Source of the DNA: Rapana venosa | Lineage: Eukaryota; Mollusca; Gastropoda; Neogastropoda; Muricidae | Assembly (NCBI GenBank): GCA_028751875.1 | Contig: CM054156.1 | Coordinates: 52,127,665 to 52,191,664 of the forward strand | Direction of reading: 5' to 3' | DNA: 64,000 nucleotides | Part shown: one piece after another, positions 1 through 12,860 of the stretch | Numbering within the stretch: the first letter of the stretch is position 1 | How the letters are laid out: each line of letters opens with the position of its first letter | Translations under genes and position numbers: made by a program | The notes under the pieces: model-generated | The model's input: only the letters and a program-made list of their open reading frames with translations | Told to the model about the DNA's origin: nothing | The model's database searches: none

Positions 1-104
1 ATCTTAAAGTTAAACGTGTGGAGAGTATGGATGATATATAGTGAAGTAATTTGTTTGTTTGACGTTTTATGATTTGTTTTAGTTCTTTAAATTTTGAAAA
101 TATC

Positions 105-425
105 TTTATTCAAGTGTGTGTGAGTGTGTGTGTGTGTGTTGTGTGGTGGAGTGTGTATGTGTGTACTCGCGTCGTGGGCAGGCGCAGGTGTTTATGCATT
201 AATGTGTGTGGTGTGTATGTATATGTGTTGTCATTTGTATTTTCCATGTATTATCTATATCGATTTTTTTTTTTTTACTGATCAATTAATTGGTAGAGGT
301 TGCTATAATGTAGTATTTTATTATAATCATTAAAAAATGTGTTCTTAGATAGGATGGCTTGTGAAAAAGCAAATGATATGGTTATTCAATATGATCTGGA
401 ACATAAAAATTTCACTTAACATTGA
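105..425 (+). repeat. GT-rich tract with retroposon-like tail (left copy)
   Basis: An interrupted TG repeat leads into about 200 bp that match 10994-11318 and end in AATAAAAATTTCACTT. The right copy has a short CTTGA repeat as its tail, which this copy has largely lost. I read it as a short retroposon or a LINE 3' end; the family is unknown. Confidence 0.4.
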
Positions 426-429
426 CATG

Positions 430-625
430 ATGTTGAAGAGTATGAGACAGGCAGGCATGCATCCACCAATACATCTTGCGACTCGTTAACTCTTTTCAGC
501 TATTCGTAAGAGTAGGCCATTTTGTTGGGTGGAACAGTGACAGAATTACAAAATGATAAACGGGTGATGATTGTAAAAGCAATATGTGCTTATTCATAAT
601 CTCGATATAAAAGGACATACCAATA
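430..625 (+). mobile_element. SINE family 1, degenerate copy
   Basis: Contains the family's successive landmarks in degraded form: ACATCTTGCG, a gapped GTTAA, TTCGTAAGAGTAGGCCAT, GACAGAATTACAAAAT, GTGCTTATTCATAATC, and an A-rich AATAAATAAAT tail. The cleaner copy at 11325-11550 lies at the matching place in the other duplicate. The tRNA-like head is missing, so the copy is 5' truncated. Confidence 0.65.
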
Positions 626-3600
626 AAATAAATAAATACAACGTTATTATTATTTGTTTTCTATTTATTTATATTTATGTATGTTTGAGAAGATATCAAA
701 AGCATCTCGTTGCTTATTCTTTTCACGATGAGGAAAATAAAAACTGTTCGTCTCTTTTTCACTCTTGGAATATGGCCTTTATTGTGCATCTTTTTGTGAT
801 TGTATGTATTGGTTGTTTATTTCCTTCGGCTAGATTCGAGGTTACCATTGTCTGGTATTTTTTTTGAAATATGCGACACTTGTTGCCCATCATGAAGGTG
901 CCACATCTATGATTTAGCATGTAGCATGGTGTGCTGTTTTTCCATAACCACGACGATTACGGAATTAGGGAAATTAACAAGATATATGATTTAATTATAT
1001 ATAGAAAAGGCATTAGGGCATTGGCCAGGTTGCGCTTGAAGCTGACCTAGGGATGTAAAATTACCTTTAATTGCGCCAGTCATGCGATCTTTGGTCAAAA
1101 TTATTAATCAGGGGATTTTCGTGATTGGCTAACACACATTTTGGCGTGTTTCTTCAAAGTGTATGTCAATGAAATGTCCCAGGTATGCTAATTTGAATTC
1201 TGTGAATATTAGATTTGAACGATTAGTATATTTAAAGCATTTATTTGATGGGGGCTGGATGGAAAGAATGGTGTTATTCTTTGTTAAATAGTTTAAATAA
1301 GGACCTATAAAGAAAACAGCAGTCACAAAGAAAAACAAAGAAAGGTGATATGACAAAGATTAAGTTCATGCAACAGAATCCAAACAAGGAAAACACACAA
1401 TAACATAAAGTTAAGTCGCTTTTTTCATGTGTATTTAAGATGCTAAAAAGATAAAAATATCACTGGGAGAGAAAATGAAAAGGCAAGGTAAACGATATGG
1501 TGCTGGGCCGGGATCGGGGATGTACGAGGAAAGAGGAAGAATGCTAACCACAGTGTCCTTTATGGAAGAAATTGTGTGCGGTGGGTCTGTGTCAAACCCA
1601 TTGGGTAGATGAGTAACGGAGAAAGTCGTTGGGTGGCTGTGGTCAAACACCCCTCAGAAGGAGTTCAACCTCTGGTTCCGTATAAGTGTATTGTTGTTGT
1701 TTAGCGGTTGTAGTTGTGTTGCGATATTTGTAGATCCGGAATCCTGGAACAATGCGAGACCAGGTGAGTGCGGGCTTGGTGTGCTCTGTAACGGTTGACA
1801 CTGATAGTGCTAGCATGTTCAAATAGCTAGGTCGTTGTTGGGGCAGACGATGGGGGGGGGGGGGGGGGTGTAACGAACTGAGCGGTTGTGTGAAGAAGAC
1901 AGTAAGGTACAACGATGAGGAAAACATAATTAGAAAGAAGTTTTAGTATTAATCCATGGACTGGACGGAAAGTTAGTGATGCCTTTTACACAATGTGGTA
2001 AGAAAGTATGACGACTTTTTCAGCTTTGAAAAGGTAGTGTGTGGGTGAAATAGAAGGGTGGAGTGGGTAGGATGAGAGGTTAGAGGAGTTTATGAAGGAA
2101 GGGTAGGGTGTGGGGGAGGGGTGGGGGGTGGGGAATGGAAAAGAAACACAAATATGTTTCAAATTGGGTTGCTAACTGTCCTTATTATAAGAGGGAGTGA
2201 TAAATAGAAAAAAGTAAGAGCAAAAGGAAGATAAATTCAAACAGGAAATAGGAGATAACAAAGCTAGGCATTGAATGCCAAAGTGGGATTACCACAAACA
2301 CACACACAACCAACTCAACAAAAACAACACACACAACAACAACAACAATTTCCAAAAATGTTTAGAAAAATGACATCTTTTTTTTTCATCATACAAAAAG
2401 TTAAGATTACAAAAACCAATCCTTTAATTGAATGGTTAATGCTTGAAAAAGAGTATAGAGATAAACATGAGCGGTGCTCTAGAATATGCTGTGGTAAAGC
2501 AAGACAGGAAAAAAAATTCAGACAGGAAAATATTAAACGTTTCAAGATCCTTCCTTTTTGTTGGCTTCTGTAAATTAGTAACAGCAACCTCTTTTGGTTC
2601 TCAGGAAGACAAAAAGTATGTGACTCGGCATGTTGTAGTTGTCGTTTAAAAAAAACACGAGAGGAATCAGATGTAGGTAATAACATCCCATGCAGCGTGA
2701 TAAAGGAGAGCTTGGCAGTAGTAGAGATGTCTTTTTGTAATGAATGATTTCAAGGGAAAATACAATTTGGTCACTTGCAGGCAAAATCGATTCTATAATA
2801 GAAACTGCAGAGTTTTTTTTACTAACAGTTGTTTATGCTATATACAGTGATTTTTACTATATTGTTTATTACAATTAGTATATTATTATTATAAGTAGTA
2901 TTTTATTATTCTTAAGAATGTTGTTATTATTTATTAGTTTTATTATTGTTTTGTTTTGATGAAGAGACAAAGATGCTTCTTTTCCTAATGGGATATCATA
3001 ACTAGACAGTGTTTTTTTATGCGTTTTCGATTTTACGTGTCATAAAAATACCGACATTGTATATTAACAGTTATGTCCACCAATGTCAATCGTTATTATT
3101 TTATGATAAAGGAAGAGCTTCTCTAATACTCATGCAAATCGGCAAAATCCTTATGTACTTTAAAGATATGAAAGTTAAGCAAAGTAATGCCCTAACACTT
3201 TGTGAAAACGCAGTTTTCCTTTCTACTTGTGATGATCCAGAAGGAAGCATTATTTGAATTATTTAGGGGTAAAAGACCCTATGCAAAGGGAAGTGTGTGA
3301 ATGGAATTAAAAATACTTGGAAGATAACTAGTGGGTTTAAGAAGTGGCAGTTGTTGACTATGAACAAATGTACGGTTTGGTTGTGTTTTAGTTGAGTATT
3401 GTTAAATGAGACGGGGGCAGATTATAACAAATTGCAAAATCTGCTCTTAACATAAATTGCAAATTCAAGTGATGTTATAATTGGTACACTGCATCTCTAA
3501 TGAAAAAGTGTTGCAATGTGTGATGGCACAAACATCAAAATTAACACACATATCACTTATCAATAAAATATCTATATAAAAAATTCTTCGCGGAGACAAG

Positions 3601-3680
3601 CATCATTGAACGGAGTTAGGTCTGTTTGATGCTTTTACGAAGAGGAGGTTGGAGTTGTTTTTGTGTGTTTTCTATTTTTT
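626..3680. other. No gene seen: AT-rich paralogue of 11550-14830
   Basis: Only short frames without family resemblance are open. Landmarks are a run of about 16 G near 1853, a decayed copy of dispersed repeat Rx near 1620-1840 (minus), a CAA/ACA-rich stretch near 2300-2350 and AT-rich runs near 2880-2960. All have counterparts in the right-hand duplicate. Confidence 0.6.
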
Positions 3681-4195
3681 TTCATTTTTTAACATCATCA
3701 TCGTGTCTATATTTATCATCACAGCATTTGTCATACAATATTACACATGCGGTAAAATTTTTAAGATTAATAACATACATCATAACACACCCCATCCACA
3801 CTGGCAAATACACCACACCAAGCACCGCTTAAACATGCCTATCCCCACACACACATTATCAACACTCCCACCTCTCTCCACACCACCAAACTTCATTCCA
3901 ACCTCGTTTCCTCCCCTCAAACATCATACTCCACCACACACATTTAAACGCGCATCATACTCATCATTGCGATTAACACTACCCCATTATCAATACACTT
4001 TCACCATACATCAAATCAATACCTAGTACGTATTTCTCCAAAACACAACCTTACCATTAACTTCCGCACCATCACATCATATCACTAACCAAACATTACC
4101 TAGCCATCATCTACCATACGTCACACCATTGTCTGATTATTATCCCCACGATATCATCTTATATCATCATATATTATATTGATATCTCAATGGGC
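3681..4195. repeat. Degenerate CAT/CCA/CAC tract
   Basis: Matches by position the CAT/CCA/ACC minisatellite at 14840-15510, which on the minus strand encodes the Asp/Gly-rich tail of TRIM gene 1. Here the triplet period is lost and the minus strand is not open. Confidence 0.55.
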
Positions 4196-4365
4196 AGGTT
4201 AGACAGTGAGGAGTCTGACCCTTAAGCAACCACGCATTCCTTGGTGTCAGTGTCAGAAGTGTTGGCTGCACCAGCAGTGGACGCCAGGGGCAGGAAGCGG
4301 GGAAAAGGATTACAGCCTGTCTTGACTTAACGTGAAAGGGTTTTGATGGTCTGCTATCAGCAACA
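4195..4365 (-). pseudogene. Relic of the TRIM terminal (propeller) exon
   Basis: On the minus strand this matches the terminal exon at 15699-15513 of TRIM gene 1, including the segments for the GCTGATAGCAGACC start, the CCACTGCTGGTGCAGCC core and the GGCAGACTCCTCACTGT end. Single-base losses throughout break every frame. The flanking intron is also recognisable up to about 4905, but the RING-bearing exon is not present. It is a dead fourth copy, or a low-quality read-out of the gene 1 exon. Confidence 0.75.
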
Positions 4366-5029
4366 TGTTACAAAGCGGGACTGGAAGTGTAGGGGTTTTA
4401 CTATTTGCAGTGATACAGTAGACAAGGGGATGGCTTCGCCCCTGGTTTGTGCAAGGACCATTTATTAGGAATGAACTCTGCCAGTTTGAATGTTATGTAG
4501 GGGACTGAAGTGTTACAAGTTTCTTACTGATGCCATCACTTTTATGAGTAAAGCTAGTCTTACGTGATAAGGAGAGAAGAATCCAAGATTTTGAGCTACT
4601 GGATTTTAGGAAATGTTTTAATATTTGTATACAGAGCAGAGGATGAGTCAGTATTTCATATAGAACTCATGTTCTCGTCATGCAGGAGGAATCTACACTC
4701 GTAAGAGACACAATGATTTGGTATGGAAACACATTAGCAGCTTAAGCAGCTATTGTATTAACAGTTGACAGAAGAAGTGCAAAGTAGCTATGGTCGTAAG
4801 ATAAGATGACAAAAGAAAAAACGCCATGCTTCTATTAAAGATGACAAGAGTGAGCGGGCTCGACATAAAGTGAAAAGTAAAAAGCATGTGTCTAAATTCT
4901 TAATATCATTCTGAAACAAAAAATCAACACGACAAAACTTTCACAACGCAGACCGTATTACTAGTTTCCGTTCTTATTGTTAGTTGAAATCTCTCTTTTC
5001 CCTCACCTCAACTTTTGGGATCGCAAAGG

Positions 5030-6600
5030 CAAGCTTACATGTTCAAGCCTTTCCGAATTTGTAAATTTTTTATTCATTTGAACAAGTCGCAACTTCGCTC
5101 CAGATGGACAGAATCTTTAACCGACTTGATCCCCAATTCACTGCATTCCTTCATATTCTTTATCAACAAGTGAGAATGAAATCAAGACAATTTGAAAGAA
5201 GAAATGAATAAAATCATGTGATATGATCCTACTGCTTCTTTTCACTCATGAATCCACAGTCATACACTATATGAAAATAGTAACACTATTCTTTTCAGAA
5301 TTTTTCAATTAGTTCACAAATGTATAGTTACACCTTACTCAAAAAAGACGATGACCTAATTGAAGACTACAGGAGTTTCTAACCTATCTTTTATTTTAAA
5401 GTCTTGAAAAAGTTGTTCTGAACACAGCAATAGCCATCTTATTACAATCTCCTTCCTTTTAGTCTGTATGTGCAAACGAGTGTCCTTAAGTTACCTTAAA
5501 CACGATTTTGCAGCTTCTGACTCAGGAAAAATAACTGCTCACTTTCTGATTGTCTGCAGCTTTGAACTATAGACTTCAAATTTTTCGTTCAGAACACGTT
5601 TGTATTAAAGCACGATCACTGGTACAGTTCATATTACGACCGGATTCAAAAGTTAAGTAAATAGATTCACTCAGCACCTGCAATACTGTGGAGTCACAGG
5701 GGTCCTGTTTCGGCATGTCTTTTATTCTCACTGCCACTTTACTGTTAATACAACCGTCATACGTCAGCATTCCTTTTTCTGAGAGATTCGATTTTAGAGT
5801 GAAATCGAAAATTGCCTTTTTTTGCTAAAGGTCTGTGCCTTCAAGATATCCAAAATGGATGATTGAGAAAGTTACATAAATGAGATAAACGAAGCCATGC
5901 TTTTAGGGACCAAAACACAATCTTTTCCATAAAACAGCTTCAATAGAAAGTTCGCAATCGTCTGTCCTTATACACTGTAGTGAATATCTAGGGGTAGTCA
6001 TCGATACCACGCTCTCATGCAAAAAAATCATCACCAAACCTGCCCAGTCGTTGTACTAAAATTACGGCGCATTTTAGTGCAGTTCGAAAGTATCTGTCAC
6101 TGATGCATATCCAAACTAATCACCATCTTCTTCTTGTCTGGGATATTGCAATTTCTATTGGCTGGTCTGCAGCATTATCTATCCTCTCTTAACCTATACG
6201 TAAATTTCTGGAGCTGACTAGTCCTCAGAAAGAAAAATTTGTGCACAGTATCCTTATTGGATTCTTATGGTTCCTGTGACACAGGGGTAAATATAAGATC
6301 CTGTACCTCTGTAAAAGTTTCACAAAACGTCACTTCTACCTTGTTGCATGTCTTCATTGTACTCCTTCGTTCCATGTCGATGCAGATACTTGCTGCCTTA
6401 AGAAATATAGATTCCAACCAGTCCCTTAGTTGCCGACGTTTTCTCTGTTTCTGGTCCAGTGTTTGACGACTTCTCTCCACTTAGTCCAAGCTATTATGAT
6501 GTTTTAAAATCAGCTTTAAGACGCATTTATTTCAAACTAAGTACTCTTCTTGTTTCATCTCATTTCTGTTGCCTAAAACACCTCACCCCCCCTTCCATTA
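5030..6600 (+). mobile_element. Decayed L2-type LINE
   Basis: Follows the order of the better L2 copy at 25400-27390: the CGCTCCAGATGGACAGA region, GTGATATGATCCTACTGC, the YRPVSN-like segment near 5360, GGGGTAGTCATCGATACCACG near 5992 (the LGVVLD motif), GAAAGTATCTGTCACTGATGC near 6085 and TCCTCAGAAAGAAAAA near 6225. Frames are broken everywhere. The 3' end near 6600 gives way to a GT-rich stretch. Confidence 0.7.
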
Positions 6601-6774
6601 GCTGCCCGCGTGTTAAATTTGTGCGTGGTGTGTGTTTTGTGTGTGTGTCGTGCGCGCGCGTGTGTGTTTCTATTTATACTTTGTATTTGTAAAAAAAAAA
6701 ATGTTTAATTGTGCGGCGTGTGTTGTTATTTACATTTGAATTTGTAAAAATCTATTATCGTAATAGGTGCCTTG

Positions 6775-6905
6775 TGAATAGATTTGGAAAAGAGGGTATT
6801 GATTTTATCTCCAGTCTTTGTGAAGGGACGGCAGCAGTGAAGACGATCGCAGAGAGTGATGTGTTCAGATTTATTCTTTCTTAGGACAGTCGTGCTGCAG
6901 CGTTT
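6775..6905 (-). mobile_element. Short L2-type 3' fragment
   Basis: Minus-strand match to the segment around the CTTCACTGGCTGCCTGTC motif of L2, ending at a GCTGCTACTACTATC triplet tract. The same fragment, longer and cleaner, occurs at 23963-24416 next to the same triplet repeat, so this neighbourhood is a duplicate of that one. Confidence 0.6.
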
Positions 6906-6984
6906 TGTATGCTGCTACTACTATCACTATACTACTACTACTACTACTACTATATATACTCCTATAATACTACTACTACTACTA

Positions 6985-8765
6985 CTACTATACTAATAAT
7001 AATAAAATATAATTCATAATTGAACCTTATATAGTGCTATTATTTTTGTAATGACAACCAAAGCGATGATTACTACAATAATCTTACACAGTCAGAACAA
7101 TGAAAACAATCAATAATTAAATAGATATTACACACATTGGAATGCTGCAATTAATCCAGGCGTTGAAAGAATGAGAGATTGACAGTTTGGGATGTTGCAT
7201 CCGGTGGAGGTACATTTCGAATTGCACTAAACACCGTTAATTGATGGTAGCATGTTTGATGTCAGGGTGGCTGACTTTTGTATTGATGTGTGTAGTCGAT
7301 ATACAACACCTAGATACTCACAGCTTTATAGAGGGATTGTTTGTTATTGCGAGTTACATTGACAACTGTTGTAATGGAAATGACGTTATGTGTTTAATCC
7401 CTACGTAGCATGGCTTCGGTTTATCTGCATTTGCTGTTACTTTGTCTTGTGTCATCCAGTTTTGAATAGTTCAAAGTTGTGGGCAATATTTTCAGGAGAG
7501 AAGGCAGATTTTCAGGAGTAACACTGCTATGATCTGAGAGTATCTGCGTAAAAATGATGGTTGATTGATGCGGTTTATTATATGTGACAGTGGGGCAGAT
7601 TTGTAAGGTGAAAGAACGGGCTATAACTGATCCTTGGATCGCATTCCATTTGCAGGGTATTGACTGAATTTGTTTTTTTTTTTGCAACTGTATGGAATGG
7701 TGTAGGTTTGAGGGCCTGACAGTACTCCGAACGTTTTTTGAAGAAGTGAGAGGAAGAATTTGAGTAGTTCTATGTGTAACGAGCTGGTGATAAGTCGAGT
7801 AGCTGAAGAAGCGAGATTTTTCACCGAGTCAGAAGCAAGGAGAAGGGTGTTTCAGCAGTGGTCTAGGGTGGTTTCAGCGCTTGTGGTTCACGCGATAGGC
7901 AAAGAATAACTCAGGAAGATGATTTTGGAAGGTAGGTGGTTATTGAGTGTTTGGAGAAACTACTTTTCAGGTTTTTAGACCTCAAAGGCGTTGGAAAAGG
8001 TCTATAATTCTTCAGAATGTTAGCGTCATGGTCAGGCTTTTTGAGTAGAGGTGTGACTATAGCATTTATGAGAACTGAGGAACATTTCCTGAAAAGAGAT
8101 GAGTTCATATTTTCGTGGATAAGTTGGGGTAAGTTGTGGTAGGCCCTGTGTGAAATCGGAGCAGGTTTCTTAATGGGATCGAGGTCAATGATTTTATAGT
8201 ATTATTTTTGCAGATTTGTCGTGATTTCTTTCTCACTTGTCGGAAGAAAGCAAAGGATGAGAAGGCCAGAGAATTGGGGATCAGGAAGTGCAGGCTTGGG
8301 AAATGAGGGTCTGATCCGGTTTGGAGCGATGTTATGGAATTTTACAGAAAGAATGAGTTCAAATATAGACGAGTTCAGAATGGTTGTGGATGAATGTAGC
8401 GGGTTTGCCTTCAAGAAGATTTGATGTTAGGGAAAAGGAGATATTTCTGACGTGGCATCAAGAATTGCGAAGAGTATAATTTTTTGTTCTGAAAAAGACT
8501 TTATGATTTGACTTGTTTACTTGTTTTCGATAAGAGCTGTGATTAATGTCCTTTTATGATTTTCGCACTGCCGCTTCGTTGCCTGCGTTTCGCGCTTGCA
8601 ACCAGGATGTCATGGGTGTCCAATGGCGCAATGGCCCTATCAGGCAAGGAGATAGTCAGTGGGAGGGGCATGACATAAGCAGTTGGTTTGCGAATTATTG
8701 TAGCGTTTAGATGGGGTTTATTGTAGTCAATATCTCGATGTAAACTAATAAAAATGACTTAATGT
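6985..8765 (-). mobile_element. Decayed L2-type LINE, near-continuous through the mid-region
   Basis: Read on the minus strand this runs from the region upstream of the reverse transcriptase (near 8760: codons resembling a HAPP...TDYLLP and THDILVAKRKRR segment) through VTPLLKKPDHDANILKNYRP near 8060-8000 into the RT and the 3' tail near 7040. Numerous stops and indels. At 24760 the equivalent element lacks the portion corresponding to about 7230-8465, which suggests a deletion there. Confidence 0.65.
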
Positions 8766-8779
8766 AAAAAAAAATGTTA

Positions 8780-9070
8780 TTAAAATGTATACTGGTGGGT
8801 TTACAGCAAGACATACAGTTTCTGTCCCAAGAAACTAATCAAAATGTATCATACTGTGCAATTACTGTTTTTTTCGGAATTCTACCATCAACTGTGTATC
8901 TGTTTATTTACATAAAGGTTGATAAAGAAAGTAACTGATGGTGAGAATTATTTAAGTGACCAAACAAATGGATTCGAGGCGTGTGATTTTAACAGCATTC
9001 ACTTTTGGGAACAAAATTGTCTCTCAACTCACTTACTAATAGATTGTCGAAAAACATAGATAGGATCTTG
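8780..9070 (+). mobile_element. Decayed endonuclease fragment of LINE 'A'
   Basis: Matches 25060-25395: TCAACTGTGTATCTGTTTATT, then a degraded version of the GGDFNSHSPF endonuclease motif near 8975. It is followed at once by an L2 fragment at the same internal point as at 25400, so this is the same nested arrangement. Confidence 0.6.
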
Positions 9071-9074
9071 CCTA

Positions 9075-9850
9075 ACACCACAGCATGTTGAAGTTTCCAT
9101 CCATAATTTCTGCCTTTTTTCAAGACAAAGTTCGAAACTACGCACCAGATGGATCAGATCATTCAGGCCTGCGCTTCCTGATCCCCAGTTCATGGCACTC
9201 CTCGCTTTTCTTAATCTAAAGTGAACAAGAAACACATGACAATTTGGAGGACAAAGACTATAATATCATGCGACTTGATCCCATTACTGCTCCTGTTTTC
9301 TACCATGCCTTCCACAACTTGTACTATCTATCACTAAAATAGTAAAACCATCTTCTTTTGTAGGAAAGTACATCAGCTCGTTAAAACAGAATAGTCAAAA
9401 CTTACTGAAAAAGCCAGACCTCGTTCCAATTCTGAGAATATTAGGCGTCTCAAACTTTCCCTATGTCTCTAATAGTACTAGAAAAAGTTGTTCCTCAAAC
9501 AGCTCACAGTCACATCATTCCAATGCTCTAATTCCCACTTTCAAATTGCTATCGCCTTAACCACGCAACCTAGCAACCACCTAGTCACACTTTCGATAAA
9601 CTTATAATTGCTTCTTGATGCTGGGGAAATCTGCCTCCTCACTCTTTTGGATTATCTGCGCCTTTGTTTACCATTAGATACTCAAATTCTTTCTTTCTCG
9701 CCTCCAAAACTACGTTTGGTATTCACGGCACAGCCCTCACCAGGTTTACTTCATCCCTCCTGACCGGTTCTACCGAAAGTTATGTAAACAACAAATTCCT
9801 CAAAACCGGTCAGCACAAAAGGGAATGTGAGAGTACGCATGAATGCCTAG
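9075..9850 (+). mobile_element. Decayed L2-type LINE nested in LINE 'A'
   Basis: Order matches 25400-26150: FFSDKVR-like start, CTATAATATCATGCGACTTGATCC near 9260, the leucine-rich YRPVSN region near 9440, an LLDLSAAFDT-like stretch near 9640 and TACGTTTGGTATTCACGGCAC near 9715. It fades after the CGGTCAGCACAAAAG segment at about 9835, before RT motif C. Many single-base gaps. Confidence 0.65.
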
Positions 9851-10119
9851 GATTTGATAAGTAAGGCAAATCAACCATACTAACATTTATCAGCACTTAC
9901 TGCATTTCTTAAATAAATTTCAAGTATGCTTTACTGTGACTAGAAATTCTACACAGTCACACGTTGCATGTGTGTGGAGGGAGGGGGAGGCGGGGAAGAG
10001 GCACTCTTATTAAGTAAAGAGTAAGAGTAATCTATATAAGCTCGTATATAATCTACAAATTGTAAAACAACATGGAAAGGAGAAAACCAAATGGTAAACC
10101 TGATAGCTAATTATTGTGA

Positions 10120-10287
<168 letters not shown>

Positions 10288-10314
10288 GTGCCCTTTCTCT
10301 TGTCCAATTCAATA

Positions 10315-10884
10315 AGTTTTATCGTGGATGTTGTTTTTATTGCAGTTAGCTAGATATGAGATCATTAGTATTATTATAACCGATATCGTTTTAGTTTGAT
10401 AGTCCAGTTGATTATGAGCTTTTGATTTTTGTATTGTATAGGGGTTTTACTTGTTTGAATAATTGTTTATTTATTATTATATTTATATTTGATTGAATGT
10501 CTTTCCCCCCTTCCCCTTTGATACTACCCCCCTCCCCCTATCCTTTCCAATGCTTTTCTTTATTATCGTTATTTTGTTTTCTCATGGTGATGGGGATTAT
10601 TTGTTATGTTGTTGTATCATGGTGATGAGTGATTGTTGTTATTATTGTATCTCTATAATTATCATTATCATTGCCTTATTTGACTTATTTTGCTTGCTTG
10701 ATAGATATTGTGTGAATATGTTATATTTAAAAAGCGCTATTTGAAGAGTATGAGCGCATATGAGCACACATTTGCTGGGTGGAGGAGGAGAGGAGGGATG
10801 TCATTGCAGGCAATATTGTCAGTAATGACGCAATGAATGTCTGGTATTTTCTAACGTTTTGTTCCTGAACCTTTTTATCATCTA
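10315..10884. other. AT-rich spacer, nothing recognised
   Basis: No gene, RNA or transposon signature is visible. It separates the decayed LINE cluster from the right-hand copy of the duplicated block. Confidence 0.5.
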
Positions 10885-10990
10885 AAGTATAAACGTGAAA
10901 GTATGGATGATATATTAGGTGAAGTAATTTGTTTGTCTTGACGTTTTATGATTTGATTTTATTCTTAATTCTTAAAACATTCTTTATTCA

Positions 10991-10993
<3 letters not shown>

Positions 10994-11044
<51 letters not shown>

Positions 11045-11318
11045 TGTACGCTGTGCTGTGCGCAGGCGCGCAGGTGTGTATGAGTATGTGTGTGCGTGTG
11101 TATGTATATGTGTGTAATTTGTATTTTCCAATGTATTATCTTATCGATTTTCTTTTTTTACTGGATCAATTTATTGGTAGAGGTTGCAATAATGTAGTAT
11201 TTCAGTATAATCATTAACAAATGTGTTCTTAGATAGATGGCTTGGTGAAAAAAGCAAATGCATATTGCTTATTCAATATGCCATCTGGAAATAAAAATTT
11301 CACTTGACTTGACTTGAT
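10994..11318 (+). repeat. (TG)n plus short retroposon-like element with CTTGA tail
   Basis: About 50 bp of pure TG, then a unique stretch ending in AATAAAAATTTCACTTGACTTGACTTGA. The CTTGA tandem tail and the adjoining TG repeat recur at 41590-41850, and in reverse near 22905, so this is a dispersed element of unknown class. Confidence 0.5.
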
Positions 11319-11324
11319 TTTGAA

Positions 11325-11550
11325 GCAGGTATGAGCACAGGCAGGCATGCATACACCAATACATCTTGCGCACACGTTAAATCCTGTTCAGCTATTCGTA
11401 AGAGTAGGCCATTGTGTGCCGGTGGGAACAGATGACAGAATTTACAAAATCGCATACACACGGGGACTGATTGTAAAAAGCACATAAGTGCTTATTCCAT
11501 TATCCTCGATATAAAAGAATACAATAAAAATAAATAAATACACACGTTAT
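11325..11550 (+). mobile_element. SINE family 1
   Basis: Has the body of the family: CATCTTGCGCACACGTTAA, TCGTAAGAGTAGGCCATTG, GTGCCGGTGGGAACAGATG, CACACGGGGACTG, GTGCTTATTCCATTATCCTC, then ATAAAAGAATACAATAAAA. It lacks the tRNA-like head seen in the full copy at 50640-51005. Confidence 0.8.
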
Positions 11551-12600
11551 CTATTATTTGTTTATCTATCTATTTATTTACTATTTATGTATTGTTTGAG
11601 AAGATATCAAACGCCATCTCGTGCTTATTCTTTTCACTCATGAGGAAAATAAAACCAGTTCGCTCTTTTTCACCTCTCTGGAATATGGCCTGTATATGTG
11701 ACCACTATTTTTGCTGATTGTTTTTATTGGTTGTTTATTTCTTGGCTAGATCTCAGAGGTTCACCAATGGTCTGTATTTTTTTAAAATATGCGACCACTT
11801 GTGCCCATCATGAAGGTAGCCACACTATGACTTCCAGCATGTATGCATGGTGTGCCTGTTTTTCCATAACCCACCGAACGAATACAGGAATTACGGGAAC
11901 TTAAACATGCATATTTGACCTTTTAATCTATATATAGACAAAAGGCATTAGGCATTGGCAGGTCTGCGCTTGAAGCTGACCTAGGAGATCGTAAAATTCA
12001 AACCATTAATTCGCAGTCACTGCCAATATTTGAGTCCACAACTTCATTAATCCAGGGGATTTTAGTCGATTGGACTTAACCACTCATCTTTGGCGTCCGT
12101 CTTCTAAACGTTTATGTCATTGAAATGTCCCCCAGTTCATGCTAAATTTGATTCTGTGATTACTTAGTTGAATGATTAGTTTATTAAAGCACTTATCTTG
12201 ACTGGGGGCTGGATAAAAAGCCATCATGGTGCTTATTCTTTGTCCTAAATAGTTAACATAACTGACATATCTAAAAGAAAACAGCAGTCACACAAGAAAA
12301 ACAAAGAAAGGTGATTATGACAAAGATTTATTCTGCTACACAGGGAAATCCAAACATGAAAACACCACATCTAACATACAAGCTCAAGTCTCCATTTATA
12401 TCATGTGTATTTAAAGCATGCTAAAACAGATACAACTATCAACATGAGGGTGAACAGCAAGGTAAACGATATGTGAAGGGCCCCCGGGATAGGGGATGTC
12501 AGTGGAATGAATGCCTTAAACACACGTGTCCTTTATGGAAGCACTTCTGTGCCTGCGGTGGGTCTGTGTCAAACCCTTCAGGGTAGATGATTCATCGGAG
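11551..12600. other. No gene seen
   Basis: AT-rich sequence whose only notable property is its match to 626-1620. Short open frames here do not resemble any family and are not kept open in the left copy. Confidence 0.5.
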
Positions 12601-12609
12601 AAAGTCGTT

Positions 12610-12860
12610 GCAGGATCGCTGTGGTCAGCACCACCTCAGGAGGGTGTTCCACACAATCTGGCTTCACGTTTAAGCTGTTATTGTTGTTGTTAGAGGCTTA
12701 GTCAGTTGTGTCCTGCGCATATTTGCTCAGAGCAGGAACTACTGGACACCACCAGAGAGACCAGACTGCAGTGCAGGGCCTCTCTGTCTGGCTGGTGGCT
12801 CTGTAACGGTCTGACACTGATAAGCTGCTTGCCATGTTGACATAGCTAGGTGTTGCTGGG
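12610..12860 (-). repeat. Dispersed repeat Rx
   Basis: On the minus strand it has the marker string CAGAGCCACCAGCCAGACAG followed by GGCCCTGCACTG, and TTCCTGCTCTGAGC. The same unit occurs at 46640-46800, 58785-58900 and, in a longer form, at 47255-47620, 49620-49860 and 59475-59840. No protein is conserved across copies. Confidence 0.6.

Larger units (their letters stand above)
1..4905. repeat. Left copy of a duplicated block (paralogous to 10885-16275)
   Basis: From base 1 the sequence tracks 10885 onward in the same order. It has the same GT-rich start, the same SINE (430-625), the same G run (near 1853 and 12870), the same CA/CAT-rich tract, the same TRIM terminal-exon relic and the same first part of the TRIM gene 1 intron. 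Similarity stops near 4905, inside that intron. The left copy is shorter, mainly through scattered one- and two-base losses. This is either an old truncated segmental duplication or an unpolished duplicate contig segment; the sequence alone cannot decide. Confidence 0.8.

Noticed and set aside
1129..1356. Short frames in 1-3700 as small genes
   Set aside because: None is conserved in the duplicate at 10.9-14.8 kb and none resembles a family.
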